Numbered from the stretch's first letter, positions 55,162 through 64,000 are shown. The stretch: DNA of 64,000 nucleotides from Clostridium_AW sp040797845 (GCA_040797845.1 JBFNFA010000002.1:62001-126000); one strand, 5' to 3'. Translations and numbers: made by a program. The notes: a model not told the origin generated them from the sequence alone.

Positions 55162-56097
55162 TTGAGAGATTATAAATTTATTTTTGGACCTATACCCTCT
55201 AGAAGATTAGGTATGTCCTTAGGGGTAAGTCCAATTCCTAAAAAATACTGTAGTTATTCTTGTGTTTATTGTCAGGTAGGTAGAACGGATCACCTAACAG
55301 ATAAAAGAGAAAATTTCTTTCCTTTAGATGATATAATAGAAGAATTTAAAGATTACATAGAACACAATGAAGATTTTAATGTGGTAACTGTGGTAGGAGA
55401 AGGAGAACCTACATTGTATAAATCTTTAGGTAGACTTATACATGAACTAAAAAAGCTCACTTCAAAGCCTGTTGTGGTAATTACCAACGGGGCTACCCTT
55501 GGGGATGCGGAAGTTAGAGAGGATTTAATGGAATGTGATATAGTGTTACCTTCCATAGATGCCTTTGATGAGGAATCCTTCAAAAAAATTCACCGCCCTC
55601 ATGGAAGAATAAAATTTCAAGACTCCTATGAAGGGTTGGTAGAGTTTTCTAAAGAGTTTAAAGGGGAACTTTGGCTTGAAGTAATGCTTATCGAAGGAAT
55701 AAACACCTCTGAGGATGACTTGATTAAATTAAAAGCTTTAATAGATAAAATAAATTATTCAAGAATATTTATAAATGCTCCTGTAAGACCTCCAGCAGAA
55801 GAAAACATTTCTATTCCGCCTAAAGAGAGCATGGAAAGAGCCACAAAGATTTTAGGAGGTTTTTCTATAGGTTCTTTGACTACAGGAAGTTTTTCCAGTG
55901 GAATTGTGGATAATTACCATGCAATTTTAAGCATAATAAAAAGACACCCTATGAATCAATTTGAAATAAATAGTTTTTTTAAGGATAGAAATTGTAATCA
56001 AGAAGAAATAGATTCTTATTTCAATAAGCTAAACAATGACTCTTCAGTACAAGTAGTTGAATATAGAGGATATTTTACTTATAGAGTTAAAAGTTAA
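55162..56097 (+). CDS. Radical SAM protein
   Basis: 311 residues from the TTG at 55162, which has AGGTGGGG at 6 bp; a GTG at 55150 lies inside that ribosome site. The cluster motif C-x3-C-x2-C is at Cys30, Cys34 and Cys37 (YCSYSCVYCQVG), and the SAM-binding VGEGEPTLYKS follows. The C-terminal third is a small helical domain (HPMNQFEINSFF). It would bind 4Fe-4S and SAM; the substrate is unknown. It is 12 bp from the next gene, so an operon with the pyridoxamine kinase is likely. Confidence 0.85.
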   Translation: MRDYKFIFGPIPSRRLGMSLGVSPIPKKYCSYSCVYCQVGRTDHLTDKRENFFPLDDIIEEFKDYIEHNEDFNVVTVVGEGEPTLYKSLGRLIHELKKLTSKPVVVITNGATLGDAEVREDLMECDIVLPSIDAFDEESFKKIHRPHGRIKFQDSYEGLVEFSKEFKGELWLEVMLIEGINTSEDDLIKLKALIDKINYSRIFINAPVRPPAEENISIPPKESMERATKILGGFSIGSLTTGSFSSGIVDNYHAILSIIKRHPMNQFEINSFFKDRNCNQEEIDSYFNKLNNDSSVQVVEYRGYFTYRVKS

Positions 56098-56109
56098 GGA
56101 GGAAAATCA

Positions 56110-56982
56110 ATGCATCCAGTAAAAAGAATCGCTGCTATTCATGATTTATCTGGTTTTGGAAGAGCTTCACTTACTTCTATAATACCTATTTTATCTAGCA
56201 TGGGAATACAAGTATGCCCAATGCCTACTGCTATATTATCCACTCATACTGGTGGCTTTGAAGACTATACTTTTGTTGATTTAACGGACTCTATGGAAGC
56301 TTTTATGAATCATTGGCATAAAATCGATATAGACTTTGACTGCATATATAGTGGATTTTTAGGTTCTTCAAAGCAAATTAACATAGTTTCAAAATTTATT
56401 GATCTCTTTAGAACAAAGGATAATTTAGTCGTAATAGACCCTGTCATGGGGGATAACGGAAAACTTTATGTAACTATGGACATGGATATGGTGGAGAATA
56501 TGAGATGTCTCATTAAAAAAGCAGATATTATAACACCTAATTTTACAGAGGCAGCATACCTTCTAGGTGAGGATGTTAATACCAGTCTATCTGAATGTGA
56601 AATCAAAGGCTGGATGAAGCGTCTTAGTGAAATGGGGCCAAAAATAGTAATAATAACTAGCGTACCAGATAGTCACAAAAAACATAAGAAAACCCACGTG
56701 TTAGCATACAATAAAGAAGATAATGTATTTTGGAAGGTGAGCAGTAAACACATACCAACCTTTTATCCAGGTACAGGGGATGCCTTTACCAGTGTACTTG
56801 TAGGCAGTCTTCTTCAAGGAGATAGCCTTCCATTAGCTCTAGATAGAGGGGTTCAATTTATTTCCACTTGCATAAAAGCAAGCTACGGATTTAATTACCC
56901 AAATAGAGAAGGTGTACTTTTAGAAAAGGTATTAGACACTTTAAAATTGCCTGTGATTGTTAGTAGTTATGAATTAATATAA
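56110..56982 (+). CDS. Pyridoxamine/pyridoxal kinase (ribokinase superfamily)
   Basis: 290 residues. N-terminal IAAIHDLSGFGRASLTSIIP matches the PdxK/PdxY start. VVIDPVMGDNGKLY (107-120) and GTGDAFTS (221-228, catalytic Asp224) form the active site and anion hole. It phosphorylates B6 vitamers to the 5-prime phosphates for pyridoxal phosphate salvage. AAGGAGG precedes the ATG. It shares a transcript with the radical SAM gene. Confidence 0.87.
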   Translation: MHPVKRIAAIHDLSGFGRASLTSIIPILSSMGIQVCPMPTAILSTHTGGFEDYTFVDLTDSMEAFMNHWHKIDIDFDCIYSGFLGSSKQINIVSKFIDLFRTKDNLVVIDPVMGDNGKLYVTMDMDMVENMRCLIKKADIITPNFTEAAYLLGEDVNTSLSECEIKGWMKRLSEMGPKIVIITSVPDSHKKHKKTHVLAYNKEDNVFWKVSSKHIPTFYPGTGDAFTSVLVGSLLQGDSLPLALDRGVQFISTCIKASYGFNYPNREGVLLEKVLDTLKLPVIVSSYELI

Positions 56983-57036
56983 AAAGATTGCATTATCGTG
57001 ATTACCATCATAGAGTAAATATAATCCTCATGATAC

Positions 57037-57060
57037 TATATAGTTATATATAACTATATA
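57037..57060. promoter_or_regulatory. 24-bp perfect palindrome upstream of the CGGC gene
   Basis: A perfect inverted repeat without a spacer, with half-site TATATAGTTATA. It ends 36 bp before the start codon, where a dimeric repressor could block the promoter; a hairpin role is also possible. Confidence 0.4.
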
Positions 57061-57096
57061 AGACTTAATAATATTTGCTGATATGAGGAGGATACA

Positions 57097-57426
57097 ATGA
57101 AAAAAATTGGTATTATAAATTGTTATGAAGTTTCAAAAAGATGCTCAGCCTCAGGCTGTTTTAAAGCATTTAATAATAACACAGGAGCTTTTGAAGAATA
57201 TGCAGACGAAGATACAGAATTAATAAGTTTCGTTCATTGCAACGGATGCGGTGAACAATCTGTAGAAGAAGTCCTAGCAAAAGCTAGAAGAATGAAGGAA
57301 CTTGGAGTTGAACACATACACCTCTCCTCCTGCATTAGATCAAAATGCCCTTGGTACAATGATTTTATTAAAGAATTATCAAATGATCATAATGTAGTGG
57401 GATATACCCATAGTAAGAAAAAGTAA
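57097..57426 (+). CDS. CGGC domain protein (putative metal-binding)
   Basis: 109 residues. Cys are at 9, 16, 21, 48, 51, 79 and 84; FVHCNGCGEQ holds the CGGC-like motif and LSSCIRSKCPWY a second pair. The CGGC family is thought to bind metal, but its role is not established. GAGGAGG precedes the ATG, with a 24-bp palindrome upstream. Probably monocistronic. Confidence 0.8.
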   Translation: MKKIGIINCYEVSKRCSASGCFKAFNNNTGAFEEYADEDTELISFVHCNGCGEQSVEEVLAKARRMKELGVEHIHLSSCIRSKCPWYNDFIKELSNDHNVVGYTHSKKK

Positions 57427-57465
57427 GGAAAAGTTCTTCTTTCTGATATATAAATATAATTGTGA

Positions 57466-57617
57466 AAACTTACAAATTGTAAACTAATCTTATACAACTT
57501 AATTTATAAAATATCTTTGTAAAAAATAAAAGAGCTAAGTATATAGTGAAATAGCGACTTTTTCTGGAGTAGCTTCACTGTGTACTTAGCTATCTGTTTG
57601 ATAAACTAAATTATTTT
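57466..57617 (+). repeat. Family A palindromic repeat, full unit (A4)
   Basis: The core hairpin is 57533-57550 with 57574-57591 (AGCTAAGTATATAGTGAA, two G-U compatible mismatches) and the loop has AGCGACTTTTTCTGGAGTAG. Both flanks match the next unit (A5), making a tandem pair of about 150 bp each, and match A2 at 6.4-6.57 kb in reverse complement. Confidence 0.8.
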
Positions 57618-57619
57618 TG

Positions 57620-57783
57620 TAGAAATTTATAATTGTAAACTAATCTTATATAGCTTATTTAGAAAGTACCTTCGTAAAATACAAAAGAGCTAAGTATGTA
57701 GCGAAATAGCAACTCTTTCTGGAGCGCCTTCACCGTGTACTTAGCTCTCTATTTGTAAAACTAAATTTATGTAATTATGTAAA
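57620..57783 (+). repeat. Family A palindromic repeat, full unit (A5)
   Basis: The core hairpin is 57686-57705 with 57729-57748 (about five mismatches, 11 perfect outer pairs). It is a direct tandem neighbour of A4. Together they fill the 366-bp gap 57427-57792 between convergent genes. Confidence 0.8.
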
Positions 57784-57792
57784 TTTAAAAAC

Positions 57793-58248
57793 CTATTCTA
57801 AAATCACAGTAGCTACATTTTTACCACCGCTTATTGCTTGAACATTTACTTTTTTATCACTGTATTTTTTCTTTAAATCTTGTGCGTATTTATCTGCAAG
57901 TTTTTTAACTTCTTCTTCCTTTGATCCTTCTTTAGCTAGGATTGTAGCTACTACGTAGTCTCCCTGGAAATAAACTTGTCCGTCTGCTACTATGCTTTCC
58001 TTCTTTAGCTTTTCTGTAAGGTCTTCTTGCTTTACTATTTTATCTTCTTCTTTTTCCTCTTCTTTAGATTGATCATTACCTTCATCTTTAACCTCTACCT
58101 TATCGCCATCATTTACTTCTACCTTTTGTTCCTGGCCATTAGTGTTTTTCTCATCAGGCTTTGGGGATTCTTTTTTCGAACATCCTCCTACAACTAAAGT
58201 TAAAGCTAATAAAAATACAGCTATAATTTTTTTATTATTTAGTTTCAT
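57793..58248 (-). CDS. Small lipoprotein of unknown function
   Basis: 151 residues with a lipoprotein signal peptide and lipobox VGGC (Cys23). A highly charged linker follows (25-80, Lys/Glu/Asp rich). A C-terminal domain of about 70 residues (DGQVYFQGDYVVATILAKEG, then AQDLKKKYSD) has an alternating beta-alpha pattern reminiscent of YhcN/YlaJ-type spore lipoproteins, but I cannot confirm that. Monocistronic, with a GGAGGAG-type ribosome site. Confidence 0.65.
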   Translation of the reverse strand: MKLNNKKIIAVFLLALTLVVGGCSKKESPKPDEKNTNGQEQKVEVNDGDKVEVKDEGNDQSKEEEKEEDKIVKQEDLTEKLKKESIVADGQVYFQGDYVVATILAKEGSKEEEVKKLADKYAQDLKKKYSDKKVNVQAISGGKNVATVILE

Positions 58249-58420
58249 CAGTCTCTCCTCCTTTGTTACTTAGATTAGGTATCTTCCAAAAATAACTTGC
58301 CAGTACGCTAATCTATTTCGTCTCATCTTTGACTAGTTATTTTATTTCACATGCCTTATTATATCATAAATTTATGAACTAATAATTAAGTGGAGAGGGT
58401 TAATTATTAACAATTTATGG

Positions 58421-60475
58421 CTATATTTTAAATTTATTTACTCTACTATTCATCTCTTTTGTCATGTTAGACAGATTTATAATAGCCTCTGAAACTTCTT
58501 CTGTAGATGCACTCATTTCTTGTGATGAGGCAGCAATTTCTTCTGTGGATGCTGATATCTCTTCAGCAACTGAGGAAGAAGTCTCTATTTTTTCTACTAT
58601 TAAGTTTTTGCTATTATTGATACTTCCTGCTCCTACATTAATATTTCGTATCTTAGGATTTATTTCATTTATAGTTTCTATTATTTTCTTAAATGACTCC
58701 ATAGATTCATCTATAACATTTATAGAATTTTGTAAGTCATTTTCTACATTGCTGCTAGATTGAATTATATCTTTACTTTCTTTAGATATTTCCCCTATTA
58801 ATTTGCTAATATCTTCAGCGGATAATTTACTCTTTTCTGCAAGCTTTCTTATTTCGTCTGCTACAACAGCAAATCCTTTTCCAGCTTCCCCTGCTCTAGC
58901 AGCTTCAATAGCTGCATTTAAAGCTAATAAATTTGTCTGTTCTGATACATTGTTAATTAAGTTTGTTATTTCATTTATATTTTCTATGTTATCTCCTAAG
59001 GAATTTATTTTATACATAAAGTCCTTAAATGTTTTATTCACATTATTTATGGATTCTATTAAATCTTCCATTTTATTATTACTGTTTAATGCAATATCTT
59101 CTATGCCCATTGAATTATCACTGACATCTTCTATAGATTTAACGATATAAGTAAGCTCTTGATTAAAGTTATTTAAAACTTCATTTATACTGGATAAATC
59201 CTGAGCTTGATCCCCAACCCCTTTTGCTATTTCACCAACAGTCTGAGAAATATTATCTGCAGAGGATGCCATTTCTTCAGATGTGGCACTTAAATTCTCT
59301 GTTTGAAGTCCAATTTCTTCAGAACTATTTTTAACTAGTGAAAGCATATCTCTTACACTGCCTTGCATATTTTTCACTGCATTTGCTAAGTCCCCAGTTT
59401 CATCATTCTCTTTTATATATTTTTCTGGAATCTCTAATGTATAATCTCCTGTGGCTATAACTTTGATATATTCTACCATTGCAATAATTGGAGAGGTAAG
59501 TTTTCTTCCTAGAATAACAGTGAATAAAATCCCTACAAATAAAAATATTATAGAAGCTATGGTTATGTACTTCAGTAAAGTATTTATGCCGCTTGTAATT
59601 TCTTCTTCATTGGCATATATCATAATTGACCAACCCATTTCTTCAATAGGAGCATATGCCGCATACTTAGATTCTCCTAAATAGGAGTATTCTCCTATGC
59701 CCGTTTCTCCAGCTACCATTTTCTTATGTATTTCAGCAACTTCTTTAAGTTCTGGATCCTCTGAGGATTTTGATATTGTATTTTCCATATTTAAAACTCT
59801 TTCTATATCCCCATCAGCAATAACAGTTCCGTCCTTACTGAGCATGGTCGCTCCGCCACTTTCCCCATATTTAATATCTGCTACCACATCATTTAGTATA
59901 GTTCCATCCTTTATACCAACTAAAACTCCTACTATTTCATTGTTATTTCTTATAGGTACTGCTATAGGTACTATTACAGATTTATCTGCCACACTAGCCA
60001 CAGGATCAGAAATGGATTTTTCTCCATTCATAGCTTTCTTAAAATAATCCCTGTGCTTTAAATCATAAACGCCGCCATCAGTAGATAAAGCTTTTCCATT
60101 TTTATCAGCCATATCCATAATGGAATATCCATTTCTCTTCATTTCCTCTTCTAATATAGCTTTTTTCACATCCCAAGGAACATTAGGATCTTTTATCTCA
60201 GTCTTACTTGCAATTACCTCTAAAACCATAAGTTCTATATCTATTCTACTCTTAGCAAGCCTTGTAGCTTCACTAGCTGTTTTATTTAATCTATCTTTCA
60301 TGTTCTCAATGGTTAAATTAGATGAAATTTTGTAGGAAATCATACCTAGTCCAGCACATATGATCACTATTAACAAAGTAAAAGAAATTAATAATTTAGT
60401 TTTGATACTTCTTATTTTTCCTACTTTTTTAAGTTCTACTTTTTTTAACTTTTTAATTTTTTCTTCTTTACTCAT
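58421..60475 (-). CDS. Methyl-accepting chemotaxis protein with double Cache sensor
   Basis: 684 residues. A short Lys-rich N-terminus, TM1 about 27-46, dCache_1 sensor (48-295) with DLKHRDYFKKAMNG and VIVPIAVPIRNNNEIVGVLV, TM2 about 300-322, HAMP, then the signalling domain with tip QTNLLALNAAIEAARAGEAG. The RDYF segment resembles the ligand pocket of amino-acid-type Cache domains, but the ligand is not known. AAGGAGG ribosome site upstream. Monocistronic. Confidence 0.92.
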   Translation of the reverse strand: MSKEEKIKKLKKVELKKVGKIRSIKTKLLISFTLLIVIICAGLGMISYKISSNLTIENMKDRLNKTASEATRLAKSRIDIELMVLEVIASKTEIKDPNVPWDVKKAILEEEMKRNGYSIMDMADKNGKALSTDGGVYDLKHRDYFKKAMNGEKSISDPVASVADKSVIVPIAVPIRNNNEIVGVLVGIKDGTILNDVVADIKYGESGGATMLSKDGTVIADGDIERVLNMENTISKSSEDPELKEVAEIHKKMVAGETGIGEYSYLGESKYAAYAPIEEMGWSIMIYANEEEITSGINTLLKYITIASIIFLFVGILFTVILGRKLTSPIIAMVEYIKVIATGDYTLEIPEKYIKENDETGDLANAVKNMQGSVRDMLSLVKNSSEEIGLQTENLSATSEEMASSADNISQTVGEIAKGVGDQAQDLSSINEVLNNFNQELTYIVKSIEDVSDNSMGIEDIALNSNNKMEDLIESINNVNKTFKDFMYKINSLGDNIENINEITNLINNVSEQTNLLALNAAIEAARAGEAGKGFAVVADEIRKLAEKSKLSAEDISKLIGEISKESKDIIQSSSNVENDLQNSINVIDESMESFKKIIETINEINPKIRNINVGAGSINNSKNLIVEKIETSSSVAEEISASTEEIAASSQEMSASTEEVSEAIINLSNMTKEMNSRVNKFKI

Positions 60476-60653
60476 AAACTTTGCCTCCTTCTTAAATATA
60501 AAAATTAATTTTTTTATAATTTTTATTTAAACTTTCTATTTTTTTATAATTATATCACAAATTATGACAATATATAGCAATAATTTATAATTTCTTGGAA
60601 CATTTTACTTTTTATAAGTTGCTAGAAAATAAAATATTTCAAAAAACTAAAAA

Positions 60654-60682
60654 CCGTACGCCATTTTCATTTAGGCGTACGG
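60654..60682 (-). terminator. Intrinsic terminator of the YhhN gene
   Basis: 9-bp perfect stem CCGTACGCC / GGCGTACGG with an 11-base loop; TTTTTAGTTTTTTG follows on the minus strand. Confidence 0.9.
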
Positions 60683-60721
60683 ATTAAAATATTTTTTATT
60701 TTTACAATAATCATTTTACTA

Positions 60722-61441
60722 TTACAATACAGGACTAGAAATTATACATACCTGTGCCATTACATAGGTTACCCATATTAAAAATCCTCCATAAGGTATC
60801 TTTACATGGAAAAATTCTCCTAGAGCAATAAGGCTATCAGATATAACAAACACAATAGCTCCAATGAGAGTTAAAAATAACTTTCCATTAAAGGAGTAAA
60901 CTAATAAAGCAGCCCATATACCCATAGTCAATATTAAAGAAGCGTAGGATATACCAAAGATTAATTCTCTCTTTTCTCCTTTAAATTTGGGTTTTAAAAA
61001 TTTAAGGCATAACGCAATAAAAATTATTAAGATAGCAACATATATATAAATATATCTCACACTAAAAACTTGGTTATATGTGATAGTTTTTATAAAAGCT
61101 ATAGTGTACAACATTTGTGACAAGGCAAATATGCTCATACCACCTATCAGCCTATTTTTAAATCCTAATATTTCAGCCATGGCTAAATCTCCAAAGAAGG
61201 AAATAATCATGCCAAGTAAAACATATTTTGAGTAAGGATAGTATCTTCCTGAATTAAACATAAAAACTGCTGTGGCTAATGCTATACAGGAGATACTTAA
61301 AGTTACCTTTATATTCAATGGTAAGGAAACATCATTCCCATACCTAGCTCCTTTTTTTATTAGTCTATGTCCAACAAAAATAAAAATAATTATTTGCAGA
61401 GCTATTACACTAAACACAAATAATTTCATACTATAATTCAC
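60722..61441 (-). CDS. YhhN family (lysoplasmalogenase-like) membrane protein
   Basis: 239 residues, about eight transmembrane helices. The family motif FFGDLAMAE (Asp85), followed by GGMSIFALSQMLY and by VISDSLIAL near 203, supplies the two conserved Asp of TMEM86/YhhN hydrolases. Eukaryotic members cleave the vinyl-ether bond of lysoplasmalogens. Clostridia make plasmalogens, so that substrate is plausible but unproven here. Monocistronic. Confidence 0.78.
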   Translation of the reverse strand: MNYSMKLFVFSVIALQIIIFIFVGHRLIKKGARYGNDVSLPLNIKVTLSISCIALATAVFMFNSGRYYPYSKYVLLGMIISFFGDLAMAEILGFKNRLIGGMSIFALSQMLYTIAFIKTITYNQVFSVRYIYIYVAILIIFIALCLKFLKPKFKGEKRELIFGISYASLILTMGIWAALLVYSFNGKLFLTLIGAIVFVISDSLIALGEFFHVKIPYGGFLIWVTYVMAQVCIISSPVL

Positions 61442-61581
61442 ACCCCATCCAAATACTTCTATAAATAATTATATCACACCAGATATATACATATGATGAA
61501 TAAATGGTTAATTAATAAATAATTAACTAAATAGCTAATCATTCATACTTTATCTTAAAGCTGAAAAACCCAATAAAAAAA

Positions 61582-61602
61582 GGACAGTCATTTAGACTAT
61601 CC
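61582..61602 (-). terminator. Intrinsic terminator of the phosphodiester glycosidase/CWB2 gene
   Basis: 8-base arms GGACAGTC / GACTATCC with one mismatch, followed by TTTTTTT on the minus strand. Confidence 0.8.
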
Positions 61603-61614
61603 TCTTTTAAATTC

Positions 61615-64000
61615 TTAAAACATATTTTCCTTAACTACTCCGTTTCCACCAAATATTATCATGTTTTTATAAGCCTTTGAACTTATAAAATCTTTTTGCT
61701 CTGATATATTCATATCATTGTTTACTAACATTATTGGTGCATTATTGTAAGTAGCATATACGCTTCCAACTAAAGAGTCAGGGAAGGTTACTCCAGATGC
61801 TATTGCAATAGTATCTCCCTTAATATTAAAATGTTTTAATACATTCATATTGGTTTTATATCTATCAGTACCGCTTATTCTTACTATATCCTTATCCTTT
61901 AGAGCAGTTAATTTGCCTACTGAATTTTTAACATTTTGGCTTACTACTCCTTCTCCTCCTACAATATATACTTTAGAAGGTTTTATTTTCTTTATGTACT
62001 CTTCTGCATCCTTAGATAGACTTTTACTTCCTGTAAGTATTATTGGATATTTATTTATTTGTGCTATACTAGTCACACTTAGAGCATCTGCAAAGCCTTC
62101 TCCACTTGCTATTATTATAGGGGTTCCTTCAGGGATATTTAACTTTGCATTTGTCTTAATATTAGTTTCATATCTATCCTTGCCTTCCATTCTGTCAATG
62201 TTTTTAATACCTAATGCCTTTATAGAATCTACCGTACTATCATTTACAGCAGCTTTTCCTCCAACTATATGTACCCTACCAGCTTTGTTCATGTGTGATT
62301 TTATGTATTCTAATGCCTCTATATCACTGTTAGGATTATTACCTACTAAAAGTACAGGTGCATTTAGTGAATTTGCTAAAATACTCGCAGATATCTGATC
62401 TGTATAGTTAAATGCATTTGCAATAACTATATCTGAAGTTCCTTTATCATACATCATTTTAGCTATTGATGCAGCCGTTTGGAATCTATTTACTCCTGCT
62501 ATTCTAGTTTTGTTTAATGTACTTCCTTCTCCCTGATTTGTACCCTCATCTACAATATCTTCATCATTATAAATAGCTTTAATATCATCAATATATATAG
62601 CACCCTTTGTCATTGGGCCCTTACTGCCTGAAGCAAGAGACATAAATCTAATTCCTTGAGTTTCACTGATTTTGAAAGGAGCTTTCATGCTCTCAGGAAT
62701 TTCTGCCTTAATATATTTCCATCCAGTCCAGTTTACTCCTGCTTCTGAAGTTAAATTAATATTTTGAGTTTGTCCATTACCATCAACTAGAGCCATTCTC
62801 AACCAATAACCTTTAGCTTCCGGAGTTCCATATATCCACATACCTATAGCCTTTGGTCTACCAGATATATTTTGGCTTTCTCCTGTACCTGCATACACTC
62901 CAAGGGTGGCATTTTTTTCTCCGCTTGTGAAGTCGAAATTAATTTTTAAAGAACCGCTGCCGTTTTTTACAGGATCTTTACCTGATGTAGCTTTTTCTAT
63001 AGAGGCTTTTTCTCCTCTACCAGCAGTAGTTGTTTTCCAACTTCCTGTGTCCTTTTCAAAATCGTAAAGTACCTGAGAAGGTTTACCTACTGTCACATCT
63101 ATAGAAACAGAAAGGTTAGTTCCCTTAAATGTTCCTGTAATTTTACCTGTTGCTGTTTTATCTTTGGTATGAAGTATTCCATTATTATCTATGTGTCCAA
63201 CATCTCCAGATATATCCCATATTATGTCTTCATTTTTTACTTTTAATTTTCTTTCTCTATGTTCACCATAAATACTTAATTGAACTTGAGAATTTTTTTC
63301 CGCCGTAATTTGTTTTGTATCTACATCTATTTTATCGGGAAGAGCGATTTCAACTATGGTTTTTCCTACCACTTCCCCATAATAACTTAATAAAACCTCT
63401 ACTTGTCCAGTTTTCCCAGTAGATTTAAATACTCCTTTTTCATCAATACTTCCAAAGGAATCATCAGAAAGAGACCAAGTTAATCCACTGCTTGGCAACG
63501 GTGAAGGCGCACCTGATCTATCTCTTCCTTTTGCTTTAAATTCTACAGTAGATTCTGGTGTATAGCTTTTATCAAAAGGCTCTATATATGCTGAAGCAAA
63601 TTCACCATCTGATTGAACTTTAGAAACAACCAGCCAAGAGTTTCCAACCACTCTTTCTTTTCCTTCTGAAGGTTTGTTACCTAAAGAAAGTTCATCACTT
63701 CCAGGTTTTCTAGAAATATATGTAGAAGAACCTCCTCCATCTAAATTCAATGCTTGTACCGCTCCCATGTCAATCATAATCTGAGCTAAATCCGCTAGAG
63801 ATATACCTGCTGAATAAGGTTCCTGCCTTCCATCAATAGTGAGGAAGAACACGGTGCCATCTGCCTTTATACCCACTGCTGTCCTTGGATCCTTTTCAGT
63901 AGACAGGTTTCCATTGATTTTGCCATTGTTTACAATAATAGCGTTGCCGCCTAAGGCCTCCTCAAGATTATCTTTAACTTCATTATATTTTTTCTCATCT
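61615..64000 (-). CDS. Phosphodiester glycosidase (NAGPA)-CWB2 surface protein, partial
   Basis: The frame is open to the right edge, so the N-terminus lies outside the window; no in-window codon needs to be the start. From that edge the order is: NAGPA-type domain (KDPRTAVGIKADG, then TIDGRQEPYSAG and LNLDGGGSST); two Ig-like regions (TVEFKAKGRDRSGAPS; VLLSYYGEVVGKT); a carbohydrate-binding-type module (LYDFEKDTGSWKTT onward); and three C-terminal CWB2 modules (VNRFQTAASIAK, KDRYETNIKTNAK, TDRYKTNMNVLK). NAGPA domains hydrolyse phosphodiester-linked sugars, so it may cut wall or capsule polymers while held in the wall. Confidence 0.85.
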   Translation of the reverse strand, partial: DEKKYNEVKDNLEEALGGNAIIVNNGKINGNLSTEKDPRTAVGIKADGTVFFLTIDGRQEPYSAGISLADLAQIMIDMGAVQALNLDGGGSSTYISRKPGSDELSLGNKPSEGKERVVGNSWLVVSKVQSDGEFASAYIEPFDKSYTPESTVEFKAKGRDRSGAPSPLPSSGLTWSLSDDSFGSIDEKGVFKSTGKTGQVEVLLSYYGEVVGKTIVEIALPDKIDVDTKQITAEKNSQVQLSIYGEHRERKLKVKNEDIIWDISGDVGHIDNNGILHTKDKTATGKITGTFKGTNLSVSIDVTVGKPSQVLYDFEKDTGSWKTTTAGRGEKASIEKATSGKDPVKNGSGSLKINFDFTSGEKNATLGVYAGTGESQNISGRPKAIGMWIYGTPEAKGYWLRMALVDGNGQTQNINLTSEAGVNWTGWKYIKAEIPESMKAPFKISETQGIRFMSLASGSKGPMTKGAIYIDDIKAIYNDEDIVDEGTNQGEGSTLNKTRIAGVNRFQTAASIAKMMYDKGTSDIVIANAFNYTDQISASILANSLNAPVLLVGNNPNSDIEALEYIKSHMNKAGRVHIVGGKAAVNDSTVDSIKALGIKNIDRMEGKDRYETNIKTNAKLNIPEGTPIIIASGEGFADALSVTSIAQINKYPIILTGSKSLSKDAEEYIKKIKPSKVYIVGGEGVVSQNVKNSVGKLTALKDKDIVRISGTDRYKTNMNVLKHFNIKGDTIAIASGVTFPDSLVGSVYATYNNAPIMLVNNDMNISEQKDFISSKAYKNMIIFGGNGVVKENMF

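Noticed and set aside
57466..57783. CRISPR array
   Set aside because: Two units of about 150 bp with internal palindromes, no short regular spacers and no cas genes.
61850..62398. 182-codon open frame on the plus strand
   Set aside because: Antisense to the CWB2 modules; hydrophobic low-complexity translation typical of a shadow frame.

Overview
This window is very AT-rich chromosomal DNA from a low-GC Gram-positive anaerobe, almost certainly a Clostridium. The family content looks most like the C. botulinum Group I / C. sporogenes cluster: CWB2 surface proteins, many chemoreceptors, a family I.5 lipase, DUF1659/DUF2922 genes and a B12-controlled cobalt transporter. That placement is by recognition, not by a search. 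There are about 53 genes, no rRNA or tRNA genes, no CRISPR array and no complete insertion sequence. The main themes are chemosensing (six methyl-accepting chemotaxis proteins, MCPs), cell-surface and wall biology, an exopolysaccharide/capsule locus, and metal uptake.

Layout. 0-5 kb: a MATE exporter, a candidate structured RNA, and a minus-strand operon encoding an [FeFe]-hydrogenase H-cluster-like protein plus an SsuABC/NMT1-type ABC transporter. The ATPase gene of this operon is frameshifted, and a perfect 7-1-7 Fur box sits in its promoter. 5-7.5 kb: a GH73 glucosaminidase and an Rpn-family nuclease with a LexA-like box upstream. 7.9-17.4 kb: three MCPs around a cobalt ECF transporter operon (cbiM-cbiQ-cbiO plus a NikL-like protein) controlled by a cobalamin riboswitch and terminator. 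17.6-28.7 kb: a secreted lipase, two polysaccharide deacetylases, an ECF sigma/anti-sigma pair, an MCP, two further sigma-like genes, an HTH protein, DUF1659 and DUF2922 proteins, and a secreted M14 carboxypeptidase.

29.3-44.6 kb is a minus-strand exopolysaccharide locus. In transcription order it runs CpsC (Wzz), CpsB phosphatase, CpsD kinase, initiating sugar transferase, GT2, pyruvyl transferase, FrhB-like Fe-S protein, GT4, EpsG-type polymerase, second pyruvyl transferase, Wzx flippase, second FrhB-like protein, and a decayed galU. 44.7-52.5 kb is a surface cluster: two CWB2 proteins with beta-solenoid regions flanking a membrane-anchored protein, then a second M14 peptidase. 52.7-64 kb holds two double-Cache MCPs, a radical SAM protein, a pyridoxamine kinase, a CGGC protein, a lipoprotein, a YhhN protein and a partial phosphodiester-glycosidase/CWB2 protein running off the right edge.

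Between genes lie two families of imperfectly palindromic repeats. Family A (about 155 bp when full length) is at 6.3-6.6, 42.3 and 57.5-57.8 kb. Family B (about 90 bp) is at 7.6 and 24.0 kb. Many genes end in clear intrinsic terminators. The observations most worth following are the Fur-box/H-cluster-like/ABC operon, the folded intergenic element at 1.6-1.84 kb, the LexA-like box at the Rpn nuclease, and the doubled FrhB/pyruvyl-transferase pairs in the capsule locus.
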